Assembly: GCA_948766235.1 (NCBI GenBank)
Contig: CAQCFX010000004.1
Coordinates: 1,842 to 64,610, forward strand
DNA: 62,769 nucleotides
Source of the DNA: an uncultured Oscillospiraceae bacterium
Lineage (GTDB): Bacteria > Bacillota > Clostridia > Oscillospirales > Oscillospiraceae
Reading direction: 5' to 3'
In this document: one piece after another, positions 1 through 8,250 of the stretch
Position numbering within the stretch: position 1 is the stretch's first letter
How the letters are laid out: each line of letters opens with the position of its first letter
The notes under the pieces: generated by a model
Database searches by the model: none
Told to the model about the DNA's origin: nothing
The model's input: only the letters and a program-made list of their open reading frames with translations
Made by a program: the position numbers and the translations under genes

Positions 1-62
1 CGTTTTGTCTTGAGAATGCGCCGGACACGCCCGCCGCCCGGACGGGCGGATGCGGATCCGGC

Positions 63-785
63 TCAGTCCAAAGCCAGAGAGGCGGCCAAAAGCTGTTTGG
101 TGTAGGGGTGGCGGGGATGGTCGTAGAGCTCGTCCACGTCCCCCTCCTCCACAATCTCGCCGCCGGTCATCACGGCCACCCGGTCGCACAGCTGATAGAC
201 CACTGCCAAATCGTGGGAGATAAACAGGTAGGACAGGCCCAGCCGCTCCTTTAAATCGGCCAGCAGCCGCAGCACCTGGGCCTGAAGGGTCACGTCCAGG
301 GCGGACACCGGCTCGTCCAGCACGATCAGCTTGCTGCCCTGGATGAGGGCGGCGGCGATGGCCACCCGCTGGCGCTGTCCGCCGGACAGCTGGGCGGGTT
401 TTCGGTTCAGGTGCTCCTTTTCCAGCCCCACCAGGGGCAGAAACTCCTCCACCTCCCGGCGGCGGGCGCGGTCCCGCACCCCGGCGGCCCGGAGGGGTTC
501 CTCCAAAATCCAGCCCACCGTTTTGGCCGGATTCAGCGAGCCATAGGGGTCCTGGAACACCATTTGGGGCCGGGGGCTGTTCACCGTCAGCGTGCCGGTG
601 ACGTCCGTCACCATTCCCAGCACGCACTTGGCCAGGGTGGACTTGCCTGAGCCGGACTCGCCCACAATGCCCAGCACCTCGCCGGGGGCCAGCTCCAGGG
701 ACACGTTCCGAAGCACCTGCTTTCTCTCTCTGCCCCGCCCGTACCAGCTGCTCAAGCCGCTGATACGCACCATGGGTTCAGACAT
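63..785 (-). CDS. Peptide/nickel-type ABC importer ATPase (DppF/NikE-like)
   Basis: Cytoplasmic ATPase that would power an Opp/Dpp/Nik-family importer. A Walker A GESGSGKS lies near residue 42, the signature LSGGQRQR follows, then Walker B with LDEPVSALDV and the switch His in FISHDL. The protein is 240 aa and stops soon after the conserved HPYTKQLL, so it lacks the Cys-containing oligopeptide C-terminal extension; this short form is typical of NikD/NikE-like subunits. It is the last gene of a five-gene minus-strand operon and overlaps the upstream ATPase gene by 8 bp, which suggests translational coupling. Substrate is unknown; nickel, another chelated metal, or peptides are possible. Confidence 0.9.
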   Translation of the reverse strand: MSEPMVRISGLSSWYGRGRERKQVLRNVSLELAPGEVLGIVGESGSGKSTLAKCVLGMVTDVTGTLTVNSPRPQMVFQDPYGSLNPAKTVGWILEEPLRAAGVRDRARRREVEEFLPLVGLEKEHLNRKPAQLSGGQRQRVAIAAALIQGSKLIVLDEPVSALDVTLQAQVLRLLADLKERLGLSYLFISHDLAVVYQLCDRVAVMTGGEIVEEGDVDELYDHPRHPYTKQLLAASLALD

Positions 786-1590
786 CCGCGTCCCCTCCCC
801 TCAGCTTTTTTCTGGCGGGCCGGGAGGCAATGAGCAGGCGGGTGTAGTCCTCCCTGGGGTGGTAGAATACCTGGTCCACCGGCCCGGATTCCACAACTTT
901 GCCCTGCTTCATCACCACCACCCGGCTGCACAGCGCCTTTACCACGCCCAAATCGTGGGAAATGAACAAAATGGCGGTGTCCTCCCGGCGGTTCACGTCC
1001 TTCAGCGTCTCCAAAATCTGGGCCTGGATGGTCACGTCCAGCGCTGTGGTGGGCTCGTCTGCAATGAGCAGGCGGGGCCGCAGCACCAGCGCCGCGGCAA
1101 TCATCACCCGCTGGCGCATCCCGCCGGACAGCTGGTGGGGATACTGCCGGTACAGCTTCTCCGGGTCGGGCAGGCCGGCCAGTGCCATGGCGTCAAGCGC
1201 CTCTGCCTTCCGCTGGGCGGAAGACAGGTGCTTTTCGTGAATGCGTAGCGACTCCTCCACCTGCTTTCCAATGCGCATGGTGGGGTTCAGGCTGGTCATA
1301 GGCTCCTGGAAGATGATGGACAAATCCCGGCCCTGGTACTGCCGCAGCTCCTCCCGGGACAGGTTTAGCAGGTCCGTGCCCTCAAAGAGGGCGCTGCCGC
1401 TCACCGACACCTGGGCGCGGCGAATCAGGCCCATCAGCGCGTGGGCGGTCATGGACTTGCCCGATCCGGACTCGCCCACAATGCCCACCACCTCCCCCCG
1501 GTCCATCTGGAGGGAGAATTTGTCCACGGCGGTGAAGGGCTGCTCCCGGTCGGTAAACACCACGGACAGGTCCCGAATGTCCAGCATCAT
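778..1590 (-). CDS. Peptide/nickel-type ABC importer ATPase (DppD/NikD-like)
   Basis: Second ATPase of the importer, expected to pair with the preceding NikE-like subunit. Visible motifs are Walker A GESGSGKS, Q-loop FQEPMTSLNP, signature LSGGMRQR, Walker B with ADEPTTALDV and FISHDLGVV. At 270 aa it is short, without the C-terminal Cys-rich extension. The start at 1590 is chosen because its ATG overlaps the stop of the upstream permease gene (ATGA) and the protein then begins at the family-like MMLDIRDLSVVF; longer in-frame starts would add an unrelated Gly-rich stretch. Confidence 0.9.
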   Translation of the reverse strand: MMLDIRDLSVVFTDREQPFTAVDKFSLQMDRGEVVGIVGESGSGKSMTAHALMGLIRRAQVSVSGSALFEGTDLLNLSREELRQYQGRDLSIIFQEPMTSLNPTMRIGKQVEESLRIHEKHLSSAQRKAEALDAMALAGLPDPEKLYRQYPHQLSGGMRQRVMIAAALVLRPRLLIADEPTTALDVTIQAQILETLKDVNRREDTAILFISHDLGVVKALCSRVVVMKQGKVVESGPVDQVFYHPREDYTRLLIASRPARKKLRGGDADV

Positions 1591-2393
1591 GACGCCGCCC
1601 CCATTCTCTCCCGGATGCCCTCGCCCACCAGGCCCACGCCCAAAATCAGCAGCACCACCGCCAGCCCCGGAAACACCGTGCACCAGGGGAGGGTGAACAG
1701 GCTGCCCTGGGCGTCCTTGAGCATATAGCCCAGGCTGGGCTCGGTGGGGCTGACGCCTATCCCTAAGTAGCTCATGGACGCCTCCGCCAGCACCGCGTTG
1801 TTAAAGCCGATGGTCAGCCCCGACAGCAGGGTGGGCCAGATGTTGGGCAGGATGTGGACAAAAATAAGGCGCAAATCGCCCACCCCCATGAGCTGGGCGG
1901 AGCGCACAAAGTCCCGGTCCCGGTACTTGAGAAACTCCCCGCGCACCAGCCGGGCAAAGCTGGGGATGAACAGCACCCCCAGCGCCCCAATCACGTTATA
2001 CCGCCCCGGCCCGGTGACCGCCAGCACCACCAAAGCCAGCAGCACGCTGGGAAAGGCGGCGATAGAGTCGCACAGGCGCATGATGAGCGCGTCCGCCGGG
2101 CCGCCGTAGTAGCCGCACAGCGCGCCCACCACAAGGCCGCACACCGCCCCCACGATGAGCACCGCCAAGGCGATGCTCAGGGTGGCGCCCGCCCCCTCCA
2201 GGGTGCGGGAGAGGACGTCCCGCCCATAGGCGTCGCAGCCAAAGAGGTGGGCGGCGCTGGGCGGGGCGTTCCGGGCCGCCGCGTTCATGGCGGAGGGCGC
2301 ACAGGGGGTCCAGAAAAAGCCCACGGCGGTGAAGGCCAGCATACACGCCGTCAAGATAAGGCCGGTGGTGAGATACCAGTTCTTTTTTTTCAT
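1587..2393 (-). CDS. ABC importer permease, DppC/NikC-like
   Basis: Inner-membrane permease of the binding-protein-dependent importer (BPD_transp_1 family), 268 aa with about six hydrophobic segments. The early segment carries the usual DppC element ending in LFGCDAYGRDVLSR, and the EAA-type coupling loop is recognisable around EFLKYRDRDFVRSAQLMGV. The start at 2393 (MKKKNWYL) has a GGAGG ribosome-binding site a few bases upstream. It starts 5 bp after the DppB-like gene ends and its stop overlaps the next ATPase gene. Confidence 0.92.
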   Translation of the reverse strand: MKKKNWYLTTGLILTACMLAFTAVGFFWTPCAPSAMNAAARNAPPSAAHLFGCDAYGRDVLSRTLEGAGATLSIALAVLIVGAVCGLVVGALCGYYGGPADALIMRLCDSIAAFPSVLLALVVLAVTGPGRYNVIGALGVLFIPSFARLVRGEFLKYRDRDFVRSAQLMGVGDLRLIFVHILPNIWPTLLSGLTIGFNNAVLAEASMSYLGIGVSPTEPSLGYMLKDAQGSLFTLPWCTVFPGLAVVLLILGVGLVGEGIRERMGAAS

Positions 2394-2397
2394 GGCC

Positions 2398-3339
2398 CTA
2401 CCTCCCCTCAATGCGTGGGTCCATCACCCGGTAGAGCAGGTCGGCCAGGAAATTGCACCCCACCACCACCCCGGCCAGCAGCACCACAATGGCCTGCACC
2501 ACCGGGTAGTCCCGGTTTCCAATGGAGGAGATGAGAATGCGGCCCAGGCCGGGTATGCCGAACACCTGCTCCACCACGATGGAGCCGGCCATGATGTCCC
2601 CGATGGCCATGGCCAGAAAGGTCACCACCGGAATCATGGCGTTGCGCAGCACGTGCCGGCGCAGCGCGGAGGCGCGGCTGTTCCCCTTGCTGTAGGCGGT
2701 GCGGATGTAGTCCTGGTCAAGCTCGGCCAGAATGGAACCGCGCAGCAGCTTCACCGTCATGGCGCTCTTGGGCAGGGCGATGGCCAGGGCGGGAAACACC
2801 AAGAAGCGCAGATGAGGCCCCAGCCCCTTTTCCAAGGGCACGTACTCCGGCTGAAACCAGTGGAGCACCAGGGCGAACAGGTACATCAGAGCGATGCCCA
2901 GCACAAAGTTGGGCACCGACATGGTGAGCTGGGTGAGCACCGTGATGATTCGGTCCACAATCCCGCCGGGACGGCGGGCGGCAATCAGCCCCAAAGGCAG
3001 GGAGATGGCCGCGATGAGCACAAAGGCCACCCCCGCCAGCATCAACGTGACCCCTATCTTATCCGACAGCAGCTGGGCCACCGTCATATCATACTTGTAG
3101 GACCGGCCGAAATCGCCGGTGACAAAAGCCGTCAGCCAGTTTAAGTACCGCTGCCAGACGGGCAGGTCCAGCCCCATCTGGGCGCGGAAGGTGGCAATCT
3201 GCTCGTCGGTGGCCTCAATGCCCAGCACCGAGCCGGTGGGGTCGCCGGGGATGACGGAAAAGGCCGTAAAGGCCAGCACGCTCACCAGCAGCAGGGTGCC
3301 GATGAGCAGCCCCAGCCGCTTCAGCAGGGCTTTTCCCAT
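2398..3339 (-). CDS. ABC importer permease, DppB/NikB-like
   Basis: The second membrane permease, 313 aa. Start MGKALLKRLGLLIGTLLLVSV gives the standard N-terminal transmembrane helix followed by IPGDPTG, the DppB hallmark. The coupling loop appears as DQDYIRTAYSKGNSRASALRRH, and the C-terminus has VVEQVFGIPGLGRILISSI, all typical of the family. It is separated from the solute-binding protein gene by a strong hairpin with a T-run (3366-3405), so it is probably expressed at a lower level than the binding protein. Confidence 0.93.
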   Translation of the reverse strand: MGKALLKRLGLLIGTLLLVSVLAFTAFSVIPGDPTGSVLGIEATDEQIATFRAQMGLDLPVWQRYLNWLTAFVTGDFGRSYKYDMTVAQLLSDKIGVTLMLAGVAFVLIAAISLPLGLIAARRPGGIVDRIITVLTQLTMSVPNFVLGIALMYLFALVLHWFQPEYVPLEKGLGPHLRFLVFPALAIALPKSAMTVKLLRGSILAELDQDYIRTAYSKGNSRASALRRHVLRNAMIPVVTFLAMAIGDIMAGSIVVEQVFGIPGLGRILISSIGNRDYPVVQAIVVLLAGVVVGCNFLADLLYRVMDPRIEGR

Positions 3340-3365
3340 GACACAGCCGCCCTCCTTTCCTTGAG

Positions 3366-3405
3366 AAAAAGGAGCAGAGCCGCCGCAGGCGGTCCTGCCC
3401 CTTTT
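3366..3405 (-). terminator. Intrinsic terminator/attenuator between binding protein and permease genes
   Basis: On the minus strand a GC-rich stem of about 18 bp with a TGC loop is followed by TTTTT. It lies 7 bp past the binding protein stop and upstream of dppB. Partial termination here would give more binding protein than permease mRNA. Confidence 0.85.
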
Positions 3406-3411
3406 CATACG

Positions 3412-5001
3412 TTATTTGCGGCTCACCGCCGCCATGTCAATCACATAGGTGCGATAGAAGGTGAACCCGTCCAGCGCCGGATTCATGGCCACCAGCTCGC
3501 AGGCGTCCTGAATCCACAGGCTGGCCGCTTTTTCGTTCAGAATCTCCTGAGCCCGCTTATAAAGGGCAGTCTGCTCCGTGTCGTCGGTGGAGGCCATGGC
3601 GCGGGCCATCACGTCGTCGTACTCCTCGTCCTGGAAGGCGATGAAGTTCTTGCGGTTGTCGCTCATGTAGCGCACCAGCATCTCCCGGGCGGTCATGTCG
3701 TCCGCGGCGATGCCGCACACCGTGGACTGGTAGTTCCGGCCCCGGTACACATCGTCCACCCAGGTCTGCCACTCCACGGGAAGAAGCTCGGCGGTGATGC
3801 CCACCGCCTTGAGCTGCTCGATGAGCACCATGGCGGTGTCCATGTGCTGGGCGTAGTTGGACGGGGCGGTGATGGTCATGCTGAATCCGTCGGGATAGCC
3901 CGCCTGGGCCAGCAGCTCCTTGGCCTTTTCCACGTCCTTCTGATAGTTTTCCGCCAGCTCGGGCATGAAATACTTGGTCTGGGCCGGGTACATACTGGTG
4001 CCCGTGGCCACCCCCGCGCCGGAGCACACAAACTCAATAATCTCGTCCACGTCGATGGCGTAGTACATGGCCTGGCGCACCAGCTCGTTGTCGAAGGGCT
4101 CCACCGCGTTATTGAGGTACAGCGCCTGGACGATGTTCATGGTGTTTTGATGGACGGTGAAATCCTTCTCCACCTCGCTCAGCAGGGTGTTGGGCAGATG
4201 GACCACCATGTCCAGCGTGCCGCCCTTCAGGCCAATCACCAGGGAGTTCACGTCCGGGATAATCTTAAAGGTCACTTTATCCAGCTTGGCGGCCTTCTCC
4301 TGGTTCCAGTAGCCGTCGTACTTTTCCATCACCAGGTTGTCCTGGGGCGCGTAGGACACGAAGCGGAACGGCCCGGTGCCCACCATGGTCTCGGTGATGG
4401 AGGGGCCGGAGCCCTGGGGAATCACGGGGGAGGTGAGGGCGTTGATGAACTCCGTGCTGGGCTCGGCCAGGGTGATGGTCACGTGGCGCTCGTCCGCGGC
4501 CTCAATGCCGGTGACATTAGAAAACGCCGAGACCAGAGGCGTTCCATCGTTCTCCGATCCGGCGCAGCGTTCCAGGGAATAGACCACATCCTCTACCGTA
4601 ACCGGCTCCCCATTGTGGAACGTCACGCCTTCCCGCAGAGTGAAGGTGTACGTCATACCGTCCTCAGAGAGCTCATAGTCACTGGCGACGGCCGGAGTTA
4701 CCGAACCGTCGGGGCTGGCCTTCACCAGTCCCTCGAAGATGTTGAACAATACCTCGCGCACCCCCGCCGTTGCGGCCAGCTGGGGGTCAAGGTTGCTCAA
4801 ATCCTGTGCGATACCTACCGTGACTGAGTTCCCTTCGGGTAACTCGCCCGATTGTGCAGCGGACGCCTCGCTCCCGCTGTTACTCACATCCCCAGAGGGG
4901 GCGGATGTGGGCTCCGTGCCTCCTGTACATCCGTACAGTGAAGCCGGCAGCATGGCGATGGCGACCAGCAGCAAAAGGGCCCGTTTGACAAACTTGGGCA
5001 T
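3412..5001 (-). CDS. Family 5 extracellular solute-binding lipoprotein (DppA/OppA/NikA-like)
   Basis: Substrate-capturing lipoprotein of the importer, 529 aa. The N-terminus is a lipoprotein signal with lipobox LYGC and the lipidated Cys at residue 25, then a Ser/Thr/Gly-rich linker. Family 5 motifs follow: LDPQLAATAG, IFEGLVK, LREGVTFHNGEPVTVEDVVYSLER, and MVGTGPFRFV. It is the first gene of the importer operon, with an extended -10 promoter (5062-5089) just upstream. The ligand cannot be told from sequence; family members bind peptides, nickel chelates, heme or sugars. Confidence 0.93.
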   Translation of the reverse strand: MPKFVKRALLLLVAIAMLPASLYGCTGGTEPTSAPSGDVSNSGSEASAAQSGELPEGNSVTVGIAQDLSNLDPQLAATAGVREVLFNIFEGLVKASPDGSVTPAVASDYELSEDGMTYTFTLREGVTFHNGEPVTVEDVVYSLERCAGSENDGTPLVSAFSNVTGIEAADERHVTITLAEPSTEFINALTSPVIPQGSGPSITETMVGTGPFRFVSYAPQDNLVMEKYDGYWNQEKAAKLDKVTFKIIPDVNSLVIGLKGGTLDMVVHLPNTLLSEVEKDFTVHQNTMNIVQALYLNNAVEPFDNELVRQAMYYAIDVDEIIEFVCSGAGVATGTSMYPAQTKYFMPELAENYQKDVEKAKELLAQAGYPDGFSMTITAPSNYAQHMDTAMVLIEQLKAVGITAELLPVEWQTWVDDVYRGRNYQSTVCGIAADDMTAREMLVRYMSDNRKNFIAFQDEEYDDVMARAMASTDDTEQTALYKRAQEILNEKAASLWIQDACELVAMNPALDGFTFYRTYVIDMAAVSRK

Positions 5002-5061
5002 TTTGCTTCTTCCTTTCCTTTACTGCATTTCTCGCAACCGTTATATTCAGTTGTCAGGGAC

Positions 5062-5089
5062 ATTGTAACACATCGGGCCGAAATTGCAA
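5062..5089 (-). promoter_or_regulatory. Promoter of importer operon
   Basis: Minus-strand TTGCAA, 16 bp, then TACAAT (5062-5067) preceded by TGT, an extended -10. Its -35 lies inside the hairpin that follows the radical SAM gene, so readthrough transcription and initiation may interfere. Confidence 0.55.
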
Positions 5090-5107
5090 GAGGCAATTTC
5101 GGCCCGA
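5073..5107 (-). terminator. Perfect 15-bp inverted repeat after radical SAM gene
   Basis: Two arms, 5073-5087 and 5093-5107, pair perfectly around a 5-nt loop, 10 bp past the radical SAM stop codon. There is no long T-run, so termination may be incomplete and the two transcription units may be partly joined. Confidence 0.6.
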
Positions 5108-5117
5108 CGGCGCTGTC

Positions 5118-6509
5118 TTATCCCGCTTGTCTATCCTCTGCGCAGTGCTGGGCGCAGCTGGCGCAGCTGTGGGAGCAGGACCACAGCCTTTCCGCCGTCT
5201 CGTCCCACGCCTGGGCGTAGCCGTCGCATTTGCCGCACAAGTGCTCCACGGACTCCGGGGACTGAAGGTCGGTGGACTTGGCCCCGGTGCGCGCCACCAT
5301 CTCCCGCAGCTTCTCCGGGTTCTCCAGCATGGGGCAGGGCTTCAGGTGGTTGTCGTTGAAGGGCTGGCCATCGTGATAGGCCATGAACATGGGGGAGCGC
5401 AGACAGTCCAGCAGGGACTTTTCCCGGATATTGCAGTCGGAGTAGTGGGCAAACACACAGGGGTCCACGTCCCCGTTGGCGTTGATGTGCAGATAGCGCC
5501 GGCCCCCGGCGATGCAGCCGCCCACGTACTCCCCGTCGTTCTGGAAGTCAATGACAAACAGGGGCTTTGTTTTCCGATAGGCCCGGATGCGGTCGTACAT
5601 CTGCTCGCGCTGCTCCGGGGAGGGCATCAGCTCGGTTGCGGCGTCGTTGCCCACGGGCATATAGTGGAAGTACCAGGTGAACTTGGCCCCCCACTCAATG
5701 AGCTGGTCCACAAACTCCTCGGAGCTGATGGAGTCCAGGTTGGCGCTGGTATAGCAGCAGGAGGTGCCGAAGGGCAGCTGGTGCGCCTTCAAAATCTCCA
5801 TGGCCTTCCGCACCTTTTGGAACACGCCGTCCCCCCGGCGGTCGTCGGTGGCTGCCTCAAAGCCCTCCACGCTGATGGCGGGGACAAAGTTTTTCACCCG
5901 CAGCATCTGCTGGGCAAAGTCCTCGTCGATGAGGGTGGCGTTGGTGAAGCAGAGGAACTCACAGTCGCTGTGCTTGTTGCACAGGGCAATCAGGTCGTCC
6001 TTGCGCACCATGGGCTCGCCGCCGGTGTAGATGTAAATGTACACCCCCAGCTTCTTGCCCTGGGTGATAATCCCGTCAATCTCATCAAAGGTGAGGTTGA
6101 GCTTGTTGCCGTATTCCGCCGCCCAGCAGCCGGTGCAGTGCAGGTTGCAGGCGGAGGTGGGGTCCAGCAGAATGGCCCAGGGGATGTTGCAGCCGTAGCG
6201 CTCCCGGGCCTCCTCCTGGATGCCCCAGCCAATCAGGTTGCCGTTGAGCATGAAGTTCTCGAAAAAGGTCTTGCGCACCTCGCCGTCGATGTCCGTCCAC
6301 ATGGAGCGAATCAGCTGGTACCAGTTGTTGTCCGGGCTTTCAATCACCCTGCGGAAGGCGGCGCGCTGGTCGGGAAAGCTGTTGGGTCCGTCTCCGGCGA
6401 ACCGGTCCACCCAGTCCATCAGCCTGGGGATATTGGCGTCCGGGTCCTTGTCCAGATAGCCGTACAGGGCGCGAAAGCCCGCCCGCTTCACACTGTTCAT
6501 CATGGTCAT
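5118..6509 (-). CDS. Radical SAM protein with SPASM-like C-terminus
   Basis: A 463-aa iron-sulfur enzyme. The radical SAM cluster motif CxxxCxxC is seen as ACNLHCTGCW near residue 120, with a glycine-rich YTGGEPMVR downstream. A SPASM-like region carries CIAGGRRYLHINANGDVDPC, then CPMLENP, and the extreme C-terminus is strongly Cys-rich (CGKCDG and CSHSCASCAQHC), enough for one or more auxiliary clusters. About 110 residues precede the core. The substrate is unknown: SPASM enzymes often modify peptides or act as anaerobic sulfatase maturases, but no small precursor peptide gene was seen beside it. It lies upstream of, and in the same direction as, the importer genes. The start has a GGA-type ribosome-binding site. 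Confidence 0.85.
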   Translation of the reverse strand: MTMMNSVKRAGFRALYGYLDKDPDANIPRLMDWVDRFAGDGPNSFPDQRAAFRRVIESPDNNWYQLIRSMWTDIDGEVRKTFFENFMLNGNLIGWGIQEEARERYGCNIPWAILLDPTSACNLHCTGCWAAEYGNKLNLTFDEIDGIITQGKKLGVYIYIYTGGEPMVRKDDLIALCNKHSDCEFLCFTNATLIDEDFAQQMLRVKNFVPAISVEGFEAATDDRRGDGVFQKVRKAMEILKAHQLPFGTSCCYTSANLDSISSEEFVDQLIEWGAKFTWYFHYMPVGNDAATELMPSPEQREQMYDRIRAYRKTKPLFVIDFQNDGEYVGGCIAGGRRYLHINANGDVDPCVFAHYSDCNIREKSLLDCLRSPMFMAYHDGQPFNDNHLKPCPMLENPEKLREMVARTGAKSTDLQSPESVEHLCGKCDGYAQAWDETAERLWSCSHSCASCAQHCAEDRQAG

Positions 6510-6676
6510 ATGTCACACGTTCCTTTCTGTCTTTTGAGGTCTGCCCCTTGGGTATATGGGTTATGATAGCCGCCAAATGTGTCCGGCGCGCTGCCGTTTC
6601 GTTTGCGCCGCGTTAAACCGGCGCTCCGCCGCTGACAGCGCTATCTTACCCCCCGCCGCCGCCATGTTCCATAGAC

Positions 6677-6715
6677 AAAAAAGAGGGCCCTGTCAAAACT
6701 CTGACAGGGCCCTCT
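6677..6715 (-). terminator. Intrinsic terminator of the TetR gene
   Basis: A 14-bp perfect stem (6682-6695 with 6702-6715) with a 6-nt loop, followed on the minus strand by six T. It ends transcription from the TetR gene. The rest of 6510-6761 shows no gene and no convincing promoter for the radical SAM gene. Confidence 0.9.
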
Positions 6716-6761
6716 CACTGTAAAATTTTGTCGAATCAGGGCGCTTCCCGCCCCGTCCCCC

Positions 6762-7322
6762 TCACTGCCGGTTCTTCTGGGCCAGCCGCTCCAGGGTGTA
6801 GTCCAGGCTGCCCTCCATGATGATATAAAAGTCATCCAGCCGGTCGATGGCGCTGGAGGGCATGCCCCGCTCCACCCAGCTGAGCACAATGCTGGCCAGC
6901 CCCTGGGTGAGAAGCCCGGTCATAAAGCCAATCTGGTCCTCCGTCACGTGATGGCGCTGGGCGGCCAGCCGGGTGCGGGCCTCCACCAGGGGCGCGGCCC
7001 ACCGGCGCACATGGCTCTCCACATAGCTGCGCTCATAGGCCCGGTATACGTTGAGCACCAGGGTCCGGTTCTCCCGCAGCATGGTCAGGGTCCGCTCCAG
7101 CACCGTGCGCCACTCCTCCGGGCGGGCCACCCCCAGCTCCTCCAGCAGCTGCTGGATGGCGTAGTCCACCACCCCGTACAAATCCGAAAAATGGTAGTAA
7201 AACGCCTGCCGGGAGATACCGCATTTCTCCACCAGCTCGGTGACGGTGATGTCGTCCAGCCGACTGCTTTGCAGCAGCTGGGCCAGCGTTGTCATAATCT
7301 CAATTTTGGTCGATTTCGCCAT
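6762..7322 (-). CDS. TetR/AcrR-family transcriptional regulator
   Basis: A 186-aa DNA-binding repressor. The N-terminal helix-turn-helix is clear: LDDITVTELVEKCGISRQAFYYHFSD contains the typical TVxxIxxxxGxSxxxFYYHF pattern. The remaining 130 residues are an alpha-helical ligand/dimerisation domain that I cannot assign to a ligand. It is divergent from the TSUP gene pair; an inverted repeat in the shared region (7391-7419) is a likely operator, so it probably controls the transporter genes and perhaps itself. Confidence 0.88.
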   Translation of the reverse strand: MAKSTKIEIMTTLAQLLQSSRLDDITVTELVEKCGISRQAFYYHFSDLYGVVDYAIQQLLEELGVARPEEWRTVLERTLTMLRENRTLVLNVYRAYERSYVESHVRRWAAPLVEARTRLAAQRHHVTEDQIGFMTGLLTQGLASIVLSWVERGMPSSAIDRLDDFYIIMEGSLDYTLERLAQKNRQ

Positions 7323-7353
7323 GCTTCAGCACCTTCCACAGCATTTACGCAGA

Positions 7354-7382
7354 ATTATACCGGGTTTGACCGCGGTTCGCAA
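7354..7382 (-). promoter_or_regulatory. Promoter of TetR-family gene
   Basis: TTGCGA, 17-bp spacer and TATAAT on the minus strand, about 35 bp upstream of the TetR start codon. Confidence 0.7.
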
Positions 7383-7390
7383 GGGCCGCT

Positions 7391-7422
7391 CTTTTGACAC
7401 TTTATTCATTTTGTCAAAGAAT
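7391..7422 (+). promoter_or_regulatory. TSUP operon promoter with TetR-type operator
   Basis: TTGACA (7394-7399), 17 bp, AAGAAT (7417-7422). The same stretch holds a perfect 7-bp inverted repeat TTTGACA/TGTCAAA with arms 7393-7399 and 7412-7418, so a dimeric repressor bound here would cover both promoter elements. I infer it is the site for the adjacent TetR protein. Confidence 0.6.
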
Positions 7423-7489
7423 AATTGCCTCCCTTCCGCGGCACACTGACAGGGCATCTAACCTTTTATCCAAAGCGGAGGGACGCGCC

Positions 7490-7855
7490 ATGAAGCAGCA
7501 CAAGAGCAAAACCCTGTGGTACGCCCTGGCGGGGGCGTGTGCCGGCGTGGTCAACGGCTTTTTCGGCGGGGGCGGCGGCATGGCCCTGGTGCCCATGCTG
7601 GCGGGAAAGTGCGGCCTGGACCAGCGAAAGGCCTTCGCCACGTCGGTGGCAGTCATCGCGCCGCTGTGCGCTTTGTCCGCGGGCATCTACTACTTCCGGG
7701 GAGACCTGGACCTGGCCGCCGCCCTGCCCTATCTGGCGGGGGGACTGGCCGGCGGCTGGGTGGGCGGAAAGGTGTTCCAAAAGGTCTCTATGGTGTGGCT
7801 GCGCCGGGGCTTTGCCCTGCTGCTGCTCTACGGCGGGGTGAAGGCGTTTCTATGA
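7490..7855 (+). CDS. Half-size TSUP-family permease, subunit 1
   Basis: A 121-aa hydrophobic protein of about four membrane segments. The first segment contains the TSUP (TauE/SafE, former DUF81) glycine motif GVVNGFFGGGGGMALVPML. Full TSUP proteins are about 250 aa with two such repeats; here one repeat stands alone. The ATG at 7490 has a GGAGGG site 9 bp upstream. It overlaps the second half-size gene by 4 bp (ATGA), so the two are probably made together and pair in the membrane to export an organic anion or sulfur compound; the substrate is not known. Confidence 0.82.
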   Translation: MKQHKSKTLWYALAGACAGVVNGFFGGGGGMALVPMLAGKCGLDQRKAFATSVAVIAPLCALSAGIYYFRGDLDLAAALPYLAGGLAGGWVGGKVFQKVSMVWLRRGFALLLLYGGVKAFL

Positions 7856-8211
7856 TGGACTTTTTTCTCGCCGCCCTGGCCGGGGCGGTCACCGGGGTGC
7901 TCTCCGGCTTTGGGGTGGGGGGCGGCTCGCTGCTGCTCATCTATATGACCAGCTTTGCCGGGCTGGCCCAGAACCTGGCCCAGGGCATCAACCTGCTCTA
8001 CTTTCTCCCCACCGCGGGGGCGGCCCTCCCCGCCCACTTCAAAAACGGCGTGGTGGAGAAAAAGGCCCTCCTGCCCGCCATCACCGCGGGGCTTGTGTGC
8101 TCCGCCCTGGCCGCCCGGGCGGCCACCACCCTGGACGTGGAGGTGCTGCGCAAATGTTTCGGCGGCTTTCTCATCGTCATCGGCCTGCGGGAGCTGTTTC
8201 GCAAGGGATAA
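7852..8211 (+). CDS. Half-size TSUP-family permease, subunit 2
   Basis: A 119-aa membrane protein with the second copy of the TSUP motif, VTGVLSGFGVGGGSLLLIYM, at the start. Translation begins at the overlapping ATG inside the stop of the preceding gene. The later NLAQGINLLYFLPTAGAAL is a TSUP-like amphipathic segment. The pair equals one complete TSUP transporter split at its internal repeat boundary. Confidence 0.82.
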   Translation: MMDFFLAALAGAVTGVLSGFGVGGGSLLLIYMTSFAGLAQNLAQGINLLYFLPTAGAALPAHFKNGVVEKKALLPAITAGLVCSALAARAATTLDVEVLRKCFGGFLIVIGLRELFRKG

Positions 8212-8217
8212 TTTTCC

Positions 8218-8246
8218 TTGCCTTTCCCGCGCCGCCGTGCTAAGAT
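8218..8246 (+). promoter_or_regulatory. Promoter of ZIP transporter gene
   Basis: TTGCCT (8218-8223), 17 bp, TAAGAT (8241-8246), preceded by TGC (extended -10). Predicted transcription start is about 8252, directly at the base of a hairpin. Confidence 0.75.
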
Positions 8247-8250
8247 AGTC

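Noticed and set aside
1..62. Terminator after the first importer operon
   Set aside because: Only a short GC-rich partial hairpin without T-run is visible before the window edge.
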